This document shows, piece by piece, positions 8,667 to 17,501 of a stretch of 64,000 nt of DNA. Position numbers and translations under genes: made by a program. The stretch's first letter is position 1; every line of letters begins with the position of its first letter. The notes beneath the pieces are model-generated. The model did not search any database. It saw nothing but the letters and a program-made list of their open reading frames with translations, and was not told the origin of the DNA. Source of the stretch: Herbaspirillum sp. AP02 (GTDB lineage: Bacteria > Pseudomonadota > Gammaproteobacteria > Burkholderiales > Burkholderiaceae_D); NCBI RefSeq assembly GCF_015767275.1, contig NZ_JADWMY010000002.1, positions 124,001 to 188,000 of the forward strand, read 5' to 3'.

Positions 8667-9032
8667 ATGCGTCAACTCATCAGCACGGGCTCACCTTGGG
8701 AGTCCAAGGTCGGATACTCGCGGGCAGTGATCGTGAACGATACGATCTTCATTTCAGGAACGGCCGGAAAGGGCCCGGACGTCTACGCGCAGACCAAGGA
8801 GGCATTGGTCACCATCGAGAAGGTGCTCACGGACAACGGTTTTCAGTTGGCGGATGTGGCACAGAGCCGGCTGATCGTTGCGGACTTTGCGCACTGGCAA
8901 GATGCAGCCCGCGCCCATGGCGAGGTCTACGGCGATATCCGTCCGGCGTTTTCCCTGGTGCATGCCTTGCCGTTCGTGGATGACGCGATTCTGGTCGAGG
9001 TCGAAGCCATTGCCGTCAGAGCCGACAGGTGA
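8667..9032 (+). CDS. RidA family protein (YjgF/YER057c/UK114)
   Basis: Protein of 121 residues, the usual RidA length (chorismate-mutase-like fold, expected trimer with active sites between subunits). RidA enzymes hydrolyse reactive enamine/imine intermediates; other subfamilies act in specific catabolic pathways. It lacks the canonical C-terminal IEAVA motif with its preceding substrate-binding Arg context: DIRPAFSLVHALPFVDDAILVEVEA keeps an Arg (in DIRPAFS) and a final acidic stretch, so a related subfamily is more likely than housekeeping RidA. AAGGAT precedes the ATG. The stop overlaps the next gene's start, so they are coupled, and both appear controlled by the divergent TrmB regulator. 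Confidence 0.88.
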   Translation: MRQLISTGSPWESKVGYSRAVIVNDTIFISGTAGKGPDVYAQTKEALVTIEKVLTDNGFQLADVAQSRLIVADFAHWQDAARAHGEVYGDIRPAFSLVHALPFVDDAILVEVEAIAVRADR

Positions 9033-10219
9033 AGACGATGACCGCACAGCACGGCCGGCTCACCGGCCGTGCACTCCTCGTGCTCTCGGTCGCGGCGGGG
9101 AGCGCCATTGCAAACAACTACGCCATGCAACCGGCGCTCTCGGTCATCGCCGCTGACTTTGGGGTGGGTTTGGCACCGATGACGGCTGTGATATCCGGTG
9201 CCATCATTGGCTATCTGATCGGCCTGGTGCTGCTGGTCCCCCTGGCAGACAGGCTGAGTCCGCGTGTCCTGATTCCGGGACAGTTCTTCGCGCTGGCGCT
9301 TTCACTGGCGCTTGCGGCATGGGCACCGAGCCCGGATGCTCTCATCGGATGCTTTGTTCTGATCGGCGCTGCGAGCACGGTGGCCGCACAAAGCAGCGCC
9401 GTCGTCGGCAAGTTTGCCGATGCACGACGCCGTGCCCTGAGCATGGCGGCGATCTCCGCCGGCATCTCCGCAGGCATTCTGCTGAGCCGGTTCGTGGGCG
9501 GGTTGCTGGCGCAATGGTATGGGTGGCGCGGAGCGCTGATGGTGTTGGCGGCGTTCACTGCCGTCTGTGGCCTTTGCGTGTTGCCGTTGTTGCCTACGCA
9601 ACGGCCTGCAGCACAGACGGGGTACTTTTCGACCCTATGCGCGCTGCCGGCCCTGGTAAGGCAATCGGAAGAGCTGCGCCTGCGTATCGGCGCAGGGATG
9701 CTGTGGTTCTTCGCCTTCAACCTGATCTGGGTGGGCCTGGTCGTACGTCTGGCCGCGCCACCATATAACCTCAACGCCGCGAGCATCGGACTGTACAGTC
9801 TTGCAGGGCTGGTGGGTCTGGTCATGACCCGTATCGCCGGAGGTCTGGCAGACCGGTTCGGGAATCGCCGCGTGATTGTCTGCGGTCTCCTCTGCGCATC
9901 CATTGCGGCGGGAGCCTTGGCGATGCTACTTGATCATGCTCCCGCCACCCTGGTAGCGCTGGCGCTGTTCGATGCGGGCTGTTTTACCGCGCAAGTTGCC
10001 AATTAGGCGGGCGTCGTCGCTATCGATCCATCGCGGTCCGGTGTGCTGAACTCGGCGTATCTGTTCTTCTATTACGGTGCGGGAGCCATGGGCACTGCCT
10101 TGGCAGGGACGCTTGCAATGAGCAGCGGGTGGGAGGCGACTGCCTTGTTGGCTGCCTTCACCACAGCTGCAGCAGCGATGCTTGTTGCGCGTATGCGCAG
10201 GTTCTCCCGCGCCAGCTAG
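9029..10219 (+). pseudogene. MFS transporter interrupted by an in-frame amber codon
   Basis: The frame encodes an MFS permease from GTG 9029 (overlapping the RidA stop) or ATG 9038. A TAG at 10004-10006 stops it after 325 codons. The same frame stays open for 70 more codons to TAG at 10217-10219 and continues as good MFS sequence (SGVLNSAYLFFYYGAGAMGT, then a hydrophobic segment and a basic tail). The intact product would be 396 residues with about 12 membrane segments, a normal length; the truncated one loses about the last two. The junction reads VAN-stop-AGVV, and one C-to-T change (CAG to TAG) explains it. It may be a recent null allele, a sequencing error or a readthrough site. Frame and codon use are otherwise undamaged, arguing against old decay. 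Confidence 0.8.
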
Positions 10220-10269
10220 ATATCGCTTGATCACACGGAGATTTTTCGGGATGAGCTTATCTGGTATTC

Positions 10270-11472
10270 CTACCAGCTCGTCTCCCGCTCCGCCGTCGAC
10301 GAAATCTTGTGGATCGCCAGATCGGCGCCTTCGAATTCCTGTTCCGGATCGAGGCGGATCCCGACTGTCTTCTTCAGCAGGCCGTACACGATCCATCCGC
10401 CGACTGCCGCAATGGCGATGCCCATCACGCTGCCCACCAGTTGCGACATGAAGGACACGCCGCCGCGTCCACCCAGCGCCTGCAAGCCGAAGATGCCGGC
10501 GGCCAGGCCGCCCCACAGGCCGCATAGGCCATGCAGGGGCCAGACTCCCAGCACGTCGTCGATCTTCCATTTGTTCTGGGTGCGGGTGAACATCCAGACG
10601 AAGATGGCACCGGCCATGCCGCCGGTGACCAGCGCGCCCAGCGGATGCATCAGGTCGGAGCCGGCACATACCGCCACCAGACCGGCCAGCGGGCCGTTGT
10701 AGGCGAAGCCGGGGTCGTTGCGGCCCATCAGCAGTGCGACCAGGGTGCCGCCGGCCATGGCCATGAGGGAGTTCATCGCGACCAGGCCGTTCATCTTGTC
10801 CAGGGTCTGCGCGCTCATCACGTTGAAGCCGAACCAGCCCACCGTCAGGATCCATGCGCCCAGTGCCAGGAAGGGGATGTTGGAGGGCGGATGGGCGGCG
10901 ACCGCGCCTTCCTTGCTGTAGCGGCCGCGACGCGCACCCAGTAGCAGCACGGCAGGCAAGGCGATCCAGCCGCCGACGGCGTGGACCACGATGGAGCCGG
11001 CGAAGTCATGGAACTCGGCGCCGAAGGTGGACGCCAGCCAGGCCTGTACGCCGAAATGCTGGTTCCAGGCGATGCCCTCGAAGAAGGGATAGACCAGGCC
11101 GACCAGTACGGCGGTGGCCAGCAGCTGCGGGTTGAATTTGGAGCGCTCGGCGATGCCACCCGAGATGATGGCCGGAATGGCGGCGGCGAAGGTCAGCAGG
11201 AAGAAGAACTTCACCAGCTCGAAGCCGCTGCGCTCGGCCAGGGTTTCGGCACCGGCGAAGAAGCTCACACCGTAGGCGACGTAATAGCCGATGAAGAAAT
11301 AGACGATGGTCGAGACCGCGAAGTCGGCCAGGATCTTCACCAGGGCATTGACCTGATTCTTCTTGCGCACCGTCCCCAGTTCCAGGAAGGCGAAGCCGGC
11401 ATGCATGGCCAGGATCATGATCGCCCCCAGCAGGATGAAGAGGGCGTCTGCGCCGTTTTTGTGATCGTCCAC
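10270..11472 (-). CDS. amtB: ammonium transporter, Amt/MEP family
   Basis: Membrane channel of about 400 residues with 11 predicted segments. The twin pore histidines are visible in SIVVHAVGGW and in WPLHGLCGLWGG, and the Phe-gate region FAFLELGTVRKKNQ is present. A GTG start at 11472 was chosen because GGGAG lies 8 bases upstream; a TTG at 11487 in frame is the alternative and would put the start codon inside that ribosome-binding sequence. No glnK (PII) gene is adjacent, unlike the common glnK-amtB pair, so this may be a paralogue of the main nitrogen-assimilation copy. Upstream elements (11524-11539, 11615-11631) suggest nitrogen-limitation control by sigma-54 and NtrC. Confidence 0.95.
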   Translation of the reverse strand: MDDHKNGADALFILLGAIMILAMHAGFAFLELGTVRKKNQVNALVKILADFAVSTIVYFFIGYYVAYGVSFFAGAETLAERSGFELVKFFFLLTFAAAIPAIISGGIAERSKFNPQLLATAVLVGLVYPFFEGIAWNQHFGVQAWLASTFGAEFHDFAGSIVVHAVGGWIALPAVLLLGARRGRYSKEGAVAAHPPSNIPFLALGAWILTVGWFGFNVMSAQTLDKMNGLVAMNSLMAMAGGTLVALLMGRNDPGFAYNGPLAGLVAVCAGSDLMHPLGALVTGGMAGAIFVWMFTRTQNKWKIDDVLGVWPLHGLCGLWGGLAAGIFGLQALGGRGGVSFMSQLVGSVMGIAIAAVGGWIVYGLLKKTVGIRLDPEQEFEGADLAIHKISSTAERETSW

Positions 11473-11523
11473 CAGAAAATCTCCCAAAAATTGTGCAAGG
11501 AAAGAATCGAAAGCCCGGACTGA

Positions 11524-11539
11524 TGCAATTTTCGTTCCA
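11524..11539 (-). promoter_or_regulatory. sigma-54 promoter for amtB
   Basis: Read on the minus strand the site is TGGAACG-AAAA-TTGCA, one mismatch from the sigma-54 consensus TGGCACG-N4-TTGCW, with the invariant GG and GC correctly spaced. The predicted transcript would start near 11512, about 40 bases before the amtB GTG. Confidence 0.75.
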
Positions 11540-11614
11540 TTTTGGTGATTATTTTGCAGTGGCTTGATTTTAAAGGACTTTTCAGGTGTGTCAGGTACTT
11601 GTCAGTCTGTTTTT

Positions 11615-11631
11615 GGCACTAAGTTGGTGCG
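11615..11631. promoter_or_regulatory. candidate NtrC-binding site upstream of amtB
   Basis: GGCACT-AAGTT-GGTGCG matches the NtrC consensus TGCACY-N5-GGTGCA with both outermost bases different. It sits about 100-120 bp upstream of the predicted sigma-54 start, the normal distance for this enhancer protein. The motif GGTGCGA recurs at 11641-11647 and 11667-11673. This entry, the sigma-54 site and the Pho array account for the recognisable content of the 352-bp gap between amtB and phoD. Confidence 0.55.
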
Positions 11632-11731
11632 ATCTGCGTAGGTGCGACTGTGGCGAGGCTTGTTTTGGTGCGATGGCCGGGCGGCTCGAATTTTTCTTGA
11701 AAATCACGTCATTTTGCCGTTTCGGGCCATC

Positions 11732-11786
11732 CGGTCAGCATTGGTCATCGTGCTTTCATGGAACGGTCATACGCGATTGCTAAATT
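11732..11786 (+). promoter_or_regulatory. tandem Pho-box array and -10 of phoD
   Basis: Four units resembling the PhoB half-site CTGTCAT follow one another at 10-11 bp steps: CGGTCAG (11732), TGGTCAT (11742), CTTTCAT (11753) and CGGTCAT (11764). The last two, separated by GGAA, form one box with a single mismatch in each half. A -10-like CTAAAT begins 10 bases after the array, where PhoB-activated promoters place it, and no -35 is evident. This fits phosphate-starvation induction of the downstream gene. Confidence 0.7.
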
Positions 11787-11824
11787 GCAACTCCCTTCTT
11801 TTTTCCTCACCCTCAGGAGTTGCC

Positions 11825-13453
11825 ATGCCAGACCAGAATTCGCCAGCCGAACCCAGCCGTCGCCGCTTCCTGCGCGACAGCGCCGTCACTGCGGCCGCCG
11901 CCGGGAGTGCGGCCGTGCTCGCCAGCCCCGCCAGCCTGGCTGCCGCGCCGGCCATCGTCACCTCCGAACGTCTGCGCCCGCAATTCCCGGGCGGGATCAT
12001 GAGTGGCGACGTCACCCGTGACAGCGCCATCGTCTGGGCGCGTGCCGATCGCAATGCGCGCATGCTGGTCGAGTATTCCACCAGCGAGAACTTCGCCGAT
12101 GCGGTGCGCGTCGCCGGTCCCACCGCGTTGGCGCGGGAGGACTACACCGCCCGTGTCGACCTGCGCGGTCTGCCCTCGGGACAGCGGGTTTACTACCGCG
12201 TGCGTTTCCAGGATCTGGTGCACGAGTCGGCCCTGAGCGAGCCGCTGACCGGCAGCCTGATGGTGCCGGCCTCGCGCCAACATGGTCAACTGCGCGACAT
12301 CACCTTCGCCTTCTCGGGCGACGAAGCCGGCCAGGGCTGGGGCATCAACGAGCAGTGGGGCGGCTACCGGGTGTATGAAAGCATGCGTCGCTTCCGTCCC
12401 GACTTCTTCATCCATTCGGGCGACCAGATCTATGCCGATGGTCCGATCCAGGCCGAGGTGAAGCTGGACGATGGCAGCCTGTGGCGCAACGTCGTGACCG
12501 AGGCCAAGTCCAAGGTGGCGCAGACGCTGGACGACTATCGCGGCAACTTCGCCTACAACATGCTGGACGCCAACAAGCGCCGCTTTGCCGCCGAAGTGCC
12601 GTTCCTGGTGCAGTGGGACGACCACGAAGTGCGCAACAACTGGTATCCGGGTCAGGTGATCGGCGTGCAGGAAAAGCGCTACGACGAGCGCAACATCGAT
12701 GTGCTGGCGGCCCGTGCGCGCCAGGCCATGTTCGAACACAACCCCTTCCGCATTGACCAGGCCGATCCGTTCCGCATCTATCGCGCCTTCAATCACGGGC
12801 CACTGCTGGAGGTGTTCATGCTGGACGAGCGCAGCTATCGCGGCCGCAATTCACCCAATCGCCAGCGTGGCGGTCATGATGCCGATTTCCTCGGGCCGGA
12901 GCAGATGCGCTGGATCAAGCAGTCGCTGTTGCGTTCGCGCTCGACCTGGAAGCTGATCGCCAGCGACATGCCGCTGTCCATCGTGGTGCCGGACCTCAAT
13001 GCCGATGTGCCGCCCGGCACCTTCGAGGCCTGGGCCAATGCCGACAACGGCAAGCCGTCCGGTCGTGAGCTGGAAGTGGCGGAGCTGCTGCGCTTCATCA
13101 AGCAGCACGACATCAAGAACGTGGTGTGGGTGACGGCCGATGTGCACTACGCTTCAGCCACCCACTATGCGCCCGAGCGGGCACAGTTCACCGACTTCAA
13201 GCCCTTCTGGGAATTCGTCGGGGGGCCGATCAATGCCGGTACCTTCGGTCCGGGTGAGATCGATCGGACCTTCGGTCCGGATGTGCGTTTCGTGAGCATC
13301 CCGGCGGACATGAAGCAGAACCGCTCCCCGGCGGAGCTGCTGCAGTTCTTTGGTATCGGCAAGATCGATGCGAAATCGAAGACGCTCACCGTCACGCTAC
13401 ACGGTACCGATGGCAAGGAAATCTACAAGGTCGAGCTGCCGCCCGAGGCGTGA
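11825..13453 (+). CDS. phoD: alkaline phosphatase D, Tat-exported
   Basis: PhoD-family phosphodiesterase/monoesterase of 542 residues, a metal-dependent enzyme of the calcineurin-like superfamily. The N-terminus carries a twin-arginine signal (SRRRFLRDS at residues 11-19, then an Ala-rich hydrophobic stretch). The N-terminal Fn-like domain is followed by the catalytic domain with metal motifs FSGDEAG, HSGDQIYADG, WDDHEVRNNW and VTADVHYA. The ATG at 11825 follows AGGAGT; the longer upstream frame would bury the Tat signal. The tandem Pho boxes just upstream indicate PhoB control. The enzyme should release phosphate from extracellular phosphoesters in the periplasm. Confidence 0.95.
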   Translation: MPDQNSPAEPSRRRFLRDSAVTAAAAGSAAVLASPASLAAAPAIVTSERLRPQFPGGIMSGDVTRDSAIVWARADRNARMLVEYSTSENFADAVRVAGPTALAREDYTARVDLRGLPSGQRVYYRVRFQDLVHESALSEPLTGSLMVPASRQHGQLRDITFAFSGDEAGQGWGINEQWGGYRVYESMRRFRPDFFIHSGDQIYADGPIQAEVKLDDGSLWRNVVTEAKSKVAQTLDDYRGNFAYNMLDANKRRFAAEVPFLVQWDDHEVRNNWYPGQVIGVQEKRYDERNIDVLAARARQAMFEHNPFRIDQADPFRIYRAFNHGPLLEVFMLDERSYRGRNSPNRQRGGHDADFLGPEQMRWIKQSLLRSRSTWKLIASDMPLSIVVPDLNADVPPGTFEAWANADNGKPSGRELEVAELLRFIKQHDIKNVVWVTADVHYASATHYAPERAQFTDFKPFWEFVGGPINAGTFGPGEIDRTFGPDVRFVSIPADMKQNRSPAELLQFFGIGKIDAKSKTLTVTLHGTDGKEIYKVELPPEA

Positions 13454-13473
13454 TGCTGAAGTGACCTGAAGGT

Positions 13474-13496
13474 CGGACCGGCTTCAGCCCGGTCCG
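13474..13496. terminator. hairpin between phoD and the IclR gene
   Basis: CGGACCGG, 7-base loop, CCGGTCCG: a perfect 8-bp stem just after the phoD stop and overlapping the last codons of the converging IclR gene. No T tract follows on either strand, so termination is only possible, not certain. Confidence 0.35.
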
Positions 13497-14281
13497 GCCA
13501 GCTTGCGCGAGATGGTGGCGCAGGCTTGCAGCAGCGGTACCACGTAGGCTTGATGTGGATCCGGCAGGCGCCGGAACAGCGGAATGCTCACGCTCACGCA
13601 GGCCACCGGCAGGCCATCGGTGCCGACGATGGCGGCACCGTAGCAGAAGATCTGGGCTTCGTTCTCTTCACGGTCTTCTGCATAGCCGCGTGCGCGGGTC
13701 TGTTCCAGGTCGTGGCGCAATGCCGGAAGATCGGTGTGGGTATGCTCGGTGAAGGCCTCCATCTGCAGCGTGCGCATCAGGTTTTCGCGGCGCGATTCTT
13801 CCAGCCCGGCCAGGTAGGCCTTGCCCACCGAACTCGAGTAGAGCGTCACGCGGGTGCCGATGCGCGAGGCCATGCGCACGGCTTGCGGGCTTTCCAGCTT
13901 TTCGATATAGACCATGCTGACGTCGCTGGGGACGGCCAGGTGGATGGTCTCGCGGGTGATGTCGCGCAACTGGCGCAGCGGTTCGATGGCAGTGGTGCGG
14001 ATATCGCTGCGATCCCAGGCGCGGCTGGCCAGGTTGATCAGTCGCGGTCCCACCTCGAACTGTTTGCTGCGCGGGTTTTCCACCACCATGCCCTCGGCCA
14101 TCAAGGCGGCCAGGATGCGATAGACGGTGGGGCGCGGATAGCCCGACAGCGCTGCCAGCTGCGCGATGTTCAGGGGCGCGTCCTGGTCGGCGATCAATTG
14201 CAGCACGGCGACGAACTTGGAGAAGGCGGCGGTGCCGGCAATCTTGTTCGGGTCGTCGGGATGTTTGTCGTGGTCAGGCAT
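13484..14281 (-). CDS. IclR-family transcriptional regulator
   Basis: Regulator of 265 residues. The N-terminal winged helix (FVAVLQLIADQDAPLNIAQL, then LSGYPRPTVYRILAALMAEG) is followed by an effector domain of the IclR type (about residues 95-260, with ETIHLAVPSDVSMVYIEKLE and YSSSVGKAYLA). It is the last gene of a leftward set with two SDRs, an MFS transporter and a cupin, and most likely controls that set. The palindrome upstream of the cupin gene (18059-18079) is the candidate operator. The effector is presumably an aromatic or hydroxy-acid compound, but the sequence does not say which. Confidence 0.92.
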   Translation of the reverse strand: MPDHDKHPDDPNKIAGTAAFSKFVAVLQLIADQDAPLNIAQLAALSGYPRPTVYRILAALMAEGMVVENPRSKQFEVGPRLINLASRAWDRSDIRTTAIEPLRQLRDITRETIHLAVPSDVSMVYIEKLESPQAVRMASRIGTRVTLYSSSVGKAYLAGLEESRRENLMRTLQMEAFTEHTHTDLPALRHDLEQTRARGYAEDREENEAQIFCYGAAIVGTDGLPVACVSVSIPLFRRLPDPHQAYVVPLLQACATISRKLAGPG

Positions 14282-14418
14282 GGGCGCAGGTTTCCGGAGG
14301 CAGGGCGAAATCAGGATCGGGGCAGATTATAGCGGAGCCTGGTGGCGCTCCAGCGCAAAAAAGCCCGCGCCGCCTGGAGCAGCGAACGCGGGAAAATGGC
14401 ATGCCTTGCAGGGTGACA

Positions 14419-15144
14419 TCAGGCAATCAGATAGCCGCCGTCGACCGGGATGATGGTGCCGGTCATGAACGAGGCGGCGGGCGAGCAGAGGAAGGCCACG
14501 ACATTGCCGATGTCTTCCGGGCGGCCCCAGCGGTTCAAGGGCGTGCGCGCCAGGATCGGGCTGGCGCGGGCCGGATCGTCCTGCAGGGCCTGGGTGAGCG
14601 GGGTGGCGATCCAGCCCGGCGCGACCGCATTGACGCGGATGCCGTCGGCCGCATAGGCAATGGCCAGCGACTTGGTCAGCTGCGCCACGCCGCCCTTGCT
14701 GGCGCTGTAGCCGGGGACCAGGCCACCACCGAAGAAACTGAGCATGGAAGCCGTGTTGACGATGCAGCCACCGGACTGACGCAGCAACTCGCGGGAGGCC
14801 GCGCACACTCTCATGGTGCCGGTGAGGTTGACGGCGATCACCTGTTCGAAGACTTCGGTCTCCAGTTCCGCGCCGCGTTTGATGATACCGGCGCAGTTGA
14901 CCACGATGTCCATTTGCCTGAGGCCGGCCAGGGCAGCGCGCACGCTCTCTTCGCTGGCCACGTTCATCTCCACCAGGGTGATGTCGGTGCCGGCGAATTC
15001 CTCGTGGGCGAAGGGCGGCAATCCGGCTGCGATGACGCGGGCACCGAGTGCTGCCAGCTGGCGTGCGACGGCGCCGCCTATGCCCTGGGTGCCGCCGGTG
15101 ACGAGGGCGGTCTTGCCCTGCAGAAGATCGGGAATGAAGCTCAT
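14419..15144 (-). CDS. short-chain dehydrogenase/reductase
   Basis: Classical SDR of 241 residues. TGGTQGIG at about residues 16-23 binds the nucleotide, NCAG lies near 88, and the catalytic Tyr-Lys pair is in GYSASKGG (about residues 147-154) after a Ser in the preceding strand. The C-terminal GTIIPVDGGYL is typical. It sits 95 bases downstream of the MFS gene in a leftward operon and probably interconverts a hydroxyl and a keto group in the imported substrate. A second SDR with different active-site surroundings (16756-17490) is in the same operon. Confidence 0.93.
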   Translation of the reverse strand: MSFIPDLLQGKTALVTGGTQGIGGAVARQLAALGARVIAAGLPPFAHEEFAGTDITLVEMNVASEESVRAALAGLRQMDIVVNCAGIIKRGAELETEVFEQVIAVNLTGTMRVCAASRELLRQSGGCIVNTASMLSFFGGGLVPGYSASKGGVAQLTKSLAIAYAADGIRVNAVAPGWIATPLTQALQDDPARASPILARTPLNRWGRPEDIGNVVAFLCSPAASFMTGTIIPVDGGYLIA

Positions 15145-15239
15145 GGTGTTCCTTGTGGATAGCGTGGGTGGCAGGGGACTGGCTGGATGCCGCTACCCGC
15201 AGGCGGCGGCATCGGGTCAGGCGACTGCGTGCAGCGGGA

Positions 15240-16526
15240 TCAGGCGTGCGATTCGATGGGCTTGTCGACCACGAACATGTACACCAGCGCCGCCGCAAAG
15301 GCCACCGCCGCGCTGATCAGCAGGGCGTTGACGAAGGAGTGGGTCTGGTCCACCACCACCCCGGTGATGACCGGCGCCAGCGAACCACCGAGATAGCCAC
15401 CGAAGTTCTGCATGCTGCCCAGCGAGGCCACCAGACGGCGCGGGATGGCCACCGACACCAGCGCCCAGGCACCGCCCGAGGCCATGTTCACGAAGGCCAT
15501 GGCCAGCGAGATATAGACGATCGCCATGGTGGTGCTGGGGGTGTAGGCGGCCGGGATGGTGAAGGCACCCGCGCCGATCAGACCGGCGCAGATCGGCCAC
15601 TTGCGGCTGCGGATGGCGGGCATGCCGCGCTTCATCAGGCCATCGGCGATATAGCCCGAGGACAGCATGCCGAGCGTGCCGAAGATGTAGGGGATGACCA
15701 CCACCCAGCCGGTACGCGCGATGGACAGGTGGCGCTCATGCTCCAGATAGGCCGGCAGCCAGGTCAGGTACAGCCAGACCATGTAGATCACGCCCATGAA
15801 GCCGAACAGCATGCCCCAGGTGGTGCGGTACTTGAAGAGACTCTTCCACTCGTTCCAGGTCAGCTTGGCGTTGGCATTGGGATCGGTGTCGTGGTCGTCG
15901 GCCAGGTACAGTACCTCGGACGGGGTCAGTTCGACCTCGTTGCGATTGCGGTAGAACAGATACCAGCCCACCGACACCGCGATGCCCAGCACGCCCATGA
16001 TGACGAACATCATGCGCCAGCCGAAGGACAGCATCAGGATGGTGAGGATGGGTGGTGCCAGGGCGGGGCCGATGGTGGAGGAGGCCACGAAGATGCCGGT
16101 CGGTCCACCGCGTTCGCGCATGGCGAACCACTCCGAGACCACCTTGGCCCCGGCCGGGAATTGCGGTGCCTCGCCCAGGCCCAGGAACACGCGGGCCACC
16201 AGAAATTGCTGCAGGGTGTTGACGAAGCCGCCGGCCAGTTGTGCCAGCGACCAGACGAACATGCCGGCGCCCAGCATCACGCGGGCGCCGAACTTGTCCA
16301 GCATGGCGCCGATGGGCAGTTGTGAGAAGGCATAGGCCAGCGAGAAGGCCGACAGCAGCAGGCCCATCTGCGAGGCGCTCAGGTTCAGTTCCTGGCTTAC
16401 CGAATGATTGGCGATGGACAGGGTGCTGCGGTCAAGATAGTTGACGATGCCTGCCAGCATCAGGAAGGTCAGTGCGACGACCTGTATGCGTTTGAGCCGG
16501 AGGCTCTTTTCCTTTTGGACTTCCAT
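15240..16526 (-). CDS. MFS transporter, ACS family
   Basis: Permease of 428 residues with about 12 membrane segments. IVNYLDRSTLSIANHSVSQE and MLDKFGARVMLGAGMFVWSL carry the family motifs, and FLGLGEAPQFPAGAKVVSEW is the helix-4/5 motif of ACS transporters of hexuronates, galactonate and related organic anions. It lies between two SDR genes under probable IclR control and should import their substrate. GGAGACGT precedes the ATG. Confidence 0.92.
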   Translation of the reverse strand: MEVQKEKSLRLKRIQVVALTFLMLAGIVNYLDRSTLSIANHSVSQELNLSASQMGLLLSAFSLAYAFSQLPIGAMLDKFGARVMLGAGMFVWSLAQLAGGFVNTLQQFLVARVFLGLGEAPQFPAGAKVVSEWFAMRERGGPTGIFVASSTIGPALAPPILTILMLSFGWRMMFVIMGVLGIAVSVGWYLFYRNRNEVELTPSEVLYLADDHDTDPNANAKLTWNEWKSLFKYRTTWGMLFGFMGVIYMVWLYLTWLPAYLEHERHLSIARTGWVVVIPYIFGTLGMLSSGYIADGLMKRGMPAIRSRKWPICAGLIGAGAFTIPAAYTPSTTMAIVYISLAMAFVNMASGGAWALVSVAIPRRLVASLGSMQNFGGYLGGSLAPVITGVVVDQTHSFVNALLISAAVAFAAALVYMFVVDKPIESHA

Positions 16527-16680
16527 GGGTTACGTCTCCAGAGTGAATGAGTCAATGCCATTGGCGTGCTTCCTGCCGGCGCCGTCTGCTGCGGCGCTCT
16601 GTGTCGGTGACATGGCGGAAGCGTCATGCGAGGACGCTGTCTTGAGGACGTTGTGGATGCCGTCCCTGCTGCTGCTCCGG

Positions 16681-16717
16681 CACGGCCGGGGTGATGTCTG
16701 CATCGCCCCTGGCCGTG
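16681..16717. other. intercistronic hairpin
   Basis: A stem of about 16 pairs with one bulge: CACGGCC pairs with GGCCGTG, GGGG with CCCC and GATG with CATC around a TCTG loop. It lies in the 229-bp gap between the upstream SDR and the MFS gene of the same leftward operon, without a T tract. It may stabilise or process the transcript, or reduce expression of the distal genes. Nothing else is recognisable in the gap. Confidence 0.5.
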
Positions 16718-16755
16718 ATCCTCGCTGCCCGGATGATTCTGCGATCCTGCTCCTT

Positions 16756-17490
16756 TCAGTAGGTGGCGCGACCACCCGAGAGGTCGAACACGGCACCGGT
16801 GTTGAAGCTGCACGAGCCCGAGCACAGCCAGGCGCACAGTTCGGCCACTTCTTCCACGGTGCCGAGGCGGTGCATCGGGCTCTTGGCGATCATGGTCTGG
16901 ACGTGGGCCGGCGACATCTGTTCCAGTAGCGCCGTCTTGACCGCGGCCGGGGCGATGGCATTGACCAGTATCCCGGTCTCGGCCAGTTCCTTGCCGAGCG
17001 ACTTGGTCAGGGCCAGCACGCCGGCCTTGGCGGCGCTGTAGGCCGATGCATTGGGCGTACCTTCCTTGCCGGCCAGCGAGGCGATGTTGACGATGCGCCC
17101 GCGTCCGGCGGCGCGCATGGCCGGGACCACGCTGCGACAGGCGTGGAAGACCCCCAGCAGATTGACCTGCACGATGCGATGCCATTCGGCCACGTCGTAT
17201 TCGTCCAGCGGTACGGTGGGGCCGGCATAGCCGGCATTGTTGACCAGGAAGTCGATGCGCCCGGTCTCGACCAGCAACTGATGGACGGCATCCTCGACCG
17301 AGCCAGCGTCGGTGATGTCCACCTGTTGCTGCCGGTAGGGGGAGCTGGCGGCCTGGTGCAGGTCCCACACCACCACGCGCGCGCCGGCCTCAGCCAGGCG
17401 CGCCGCGACGGCCGCGCCGATGCCACCATGGCCACCGGTGACCACGGCTACGCAGTCGCGGAAATCGTAGTTCGCAGTGTCGTAATGCAT
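16756..17490 (-). CDS. short-chain dehydrogenase/reductase
   Basis: Classical SDR of 244 residues with TGGHGGIG near residues 19-26, NNAGYAG near 87-93, catalytic Ser in NIASLAG and Tyr-Lys in ASAYSAAKAG. The C-terminal TGAVFDLSGGRATY resembles NAD-dependent sugar or 3-oxoacyl reductase relatives. The ATG at 17490 (MHYDTANYDF) was chosen; the frame upstream of it overlaps the cupin gene and is not protein-like. It follows the cupin gene by only 11 bases, so they are probably translated from one mRNA. Confidence 0.92.
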   Translation of the reverse strand: MHYDTANYDFRDCVAVVTGGHGGIGAAVAARLAEAGARVVVWDLHQAASSPYRQQQVDITDAGSVEDAVHQLLVETGRIDFLVNNAGYAGPTVPLDEYDVAEWHRIVQVNLLGVFHACRSVVPAMRAAGRGRIVNIASLAGKEGTPNASAYSAAKAGVLALTKSLGKELAETGILVNAIAPAAVKTALLEQMSPAHVQTMIAKSPMHRLGTVEEVAELCAWLCSGSCSFNTGAVFDLSGGRATY

Positions 17491-17501
17491 GCGGTCCGCC
17501 C

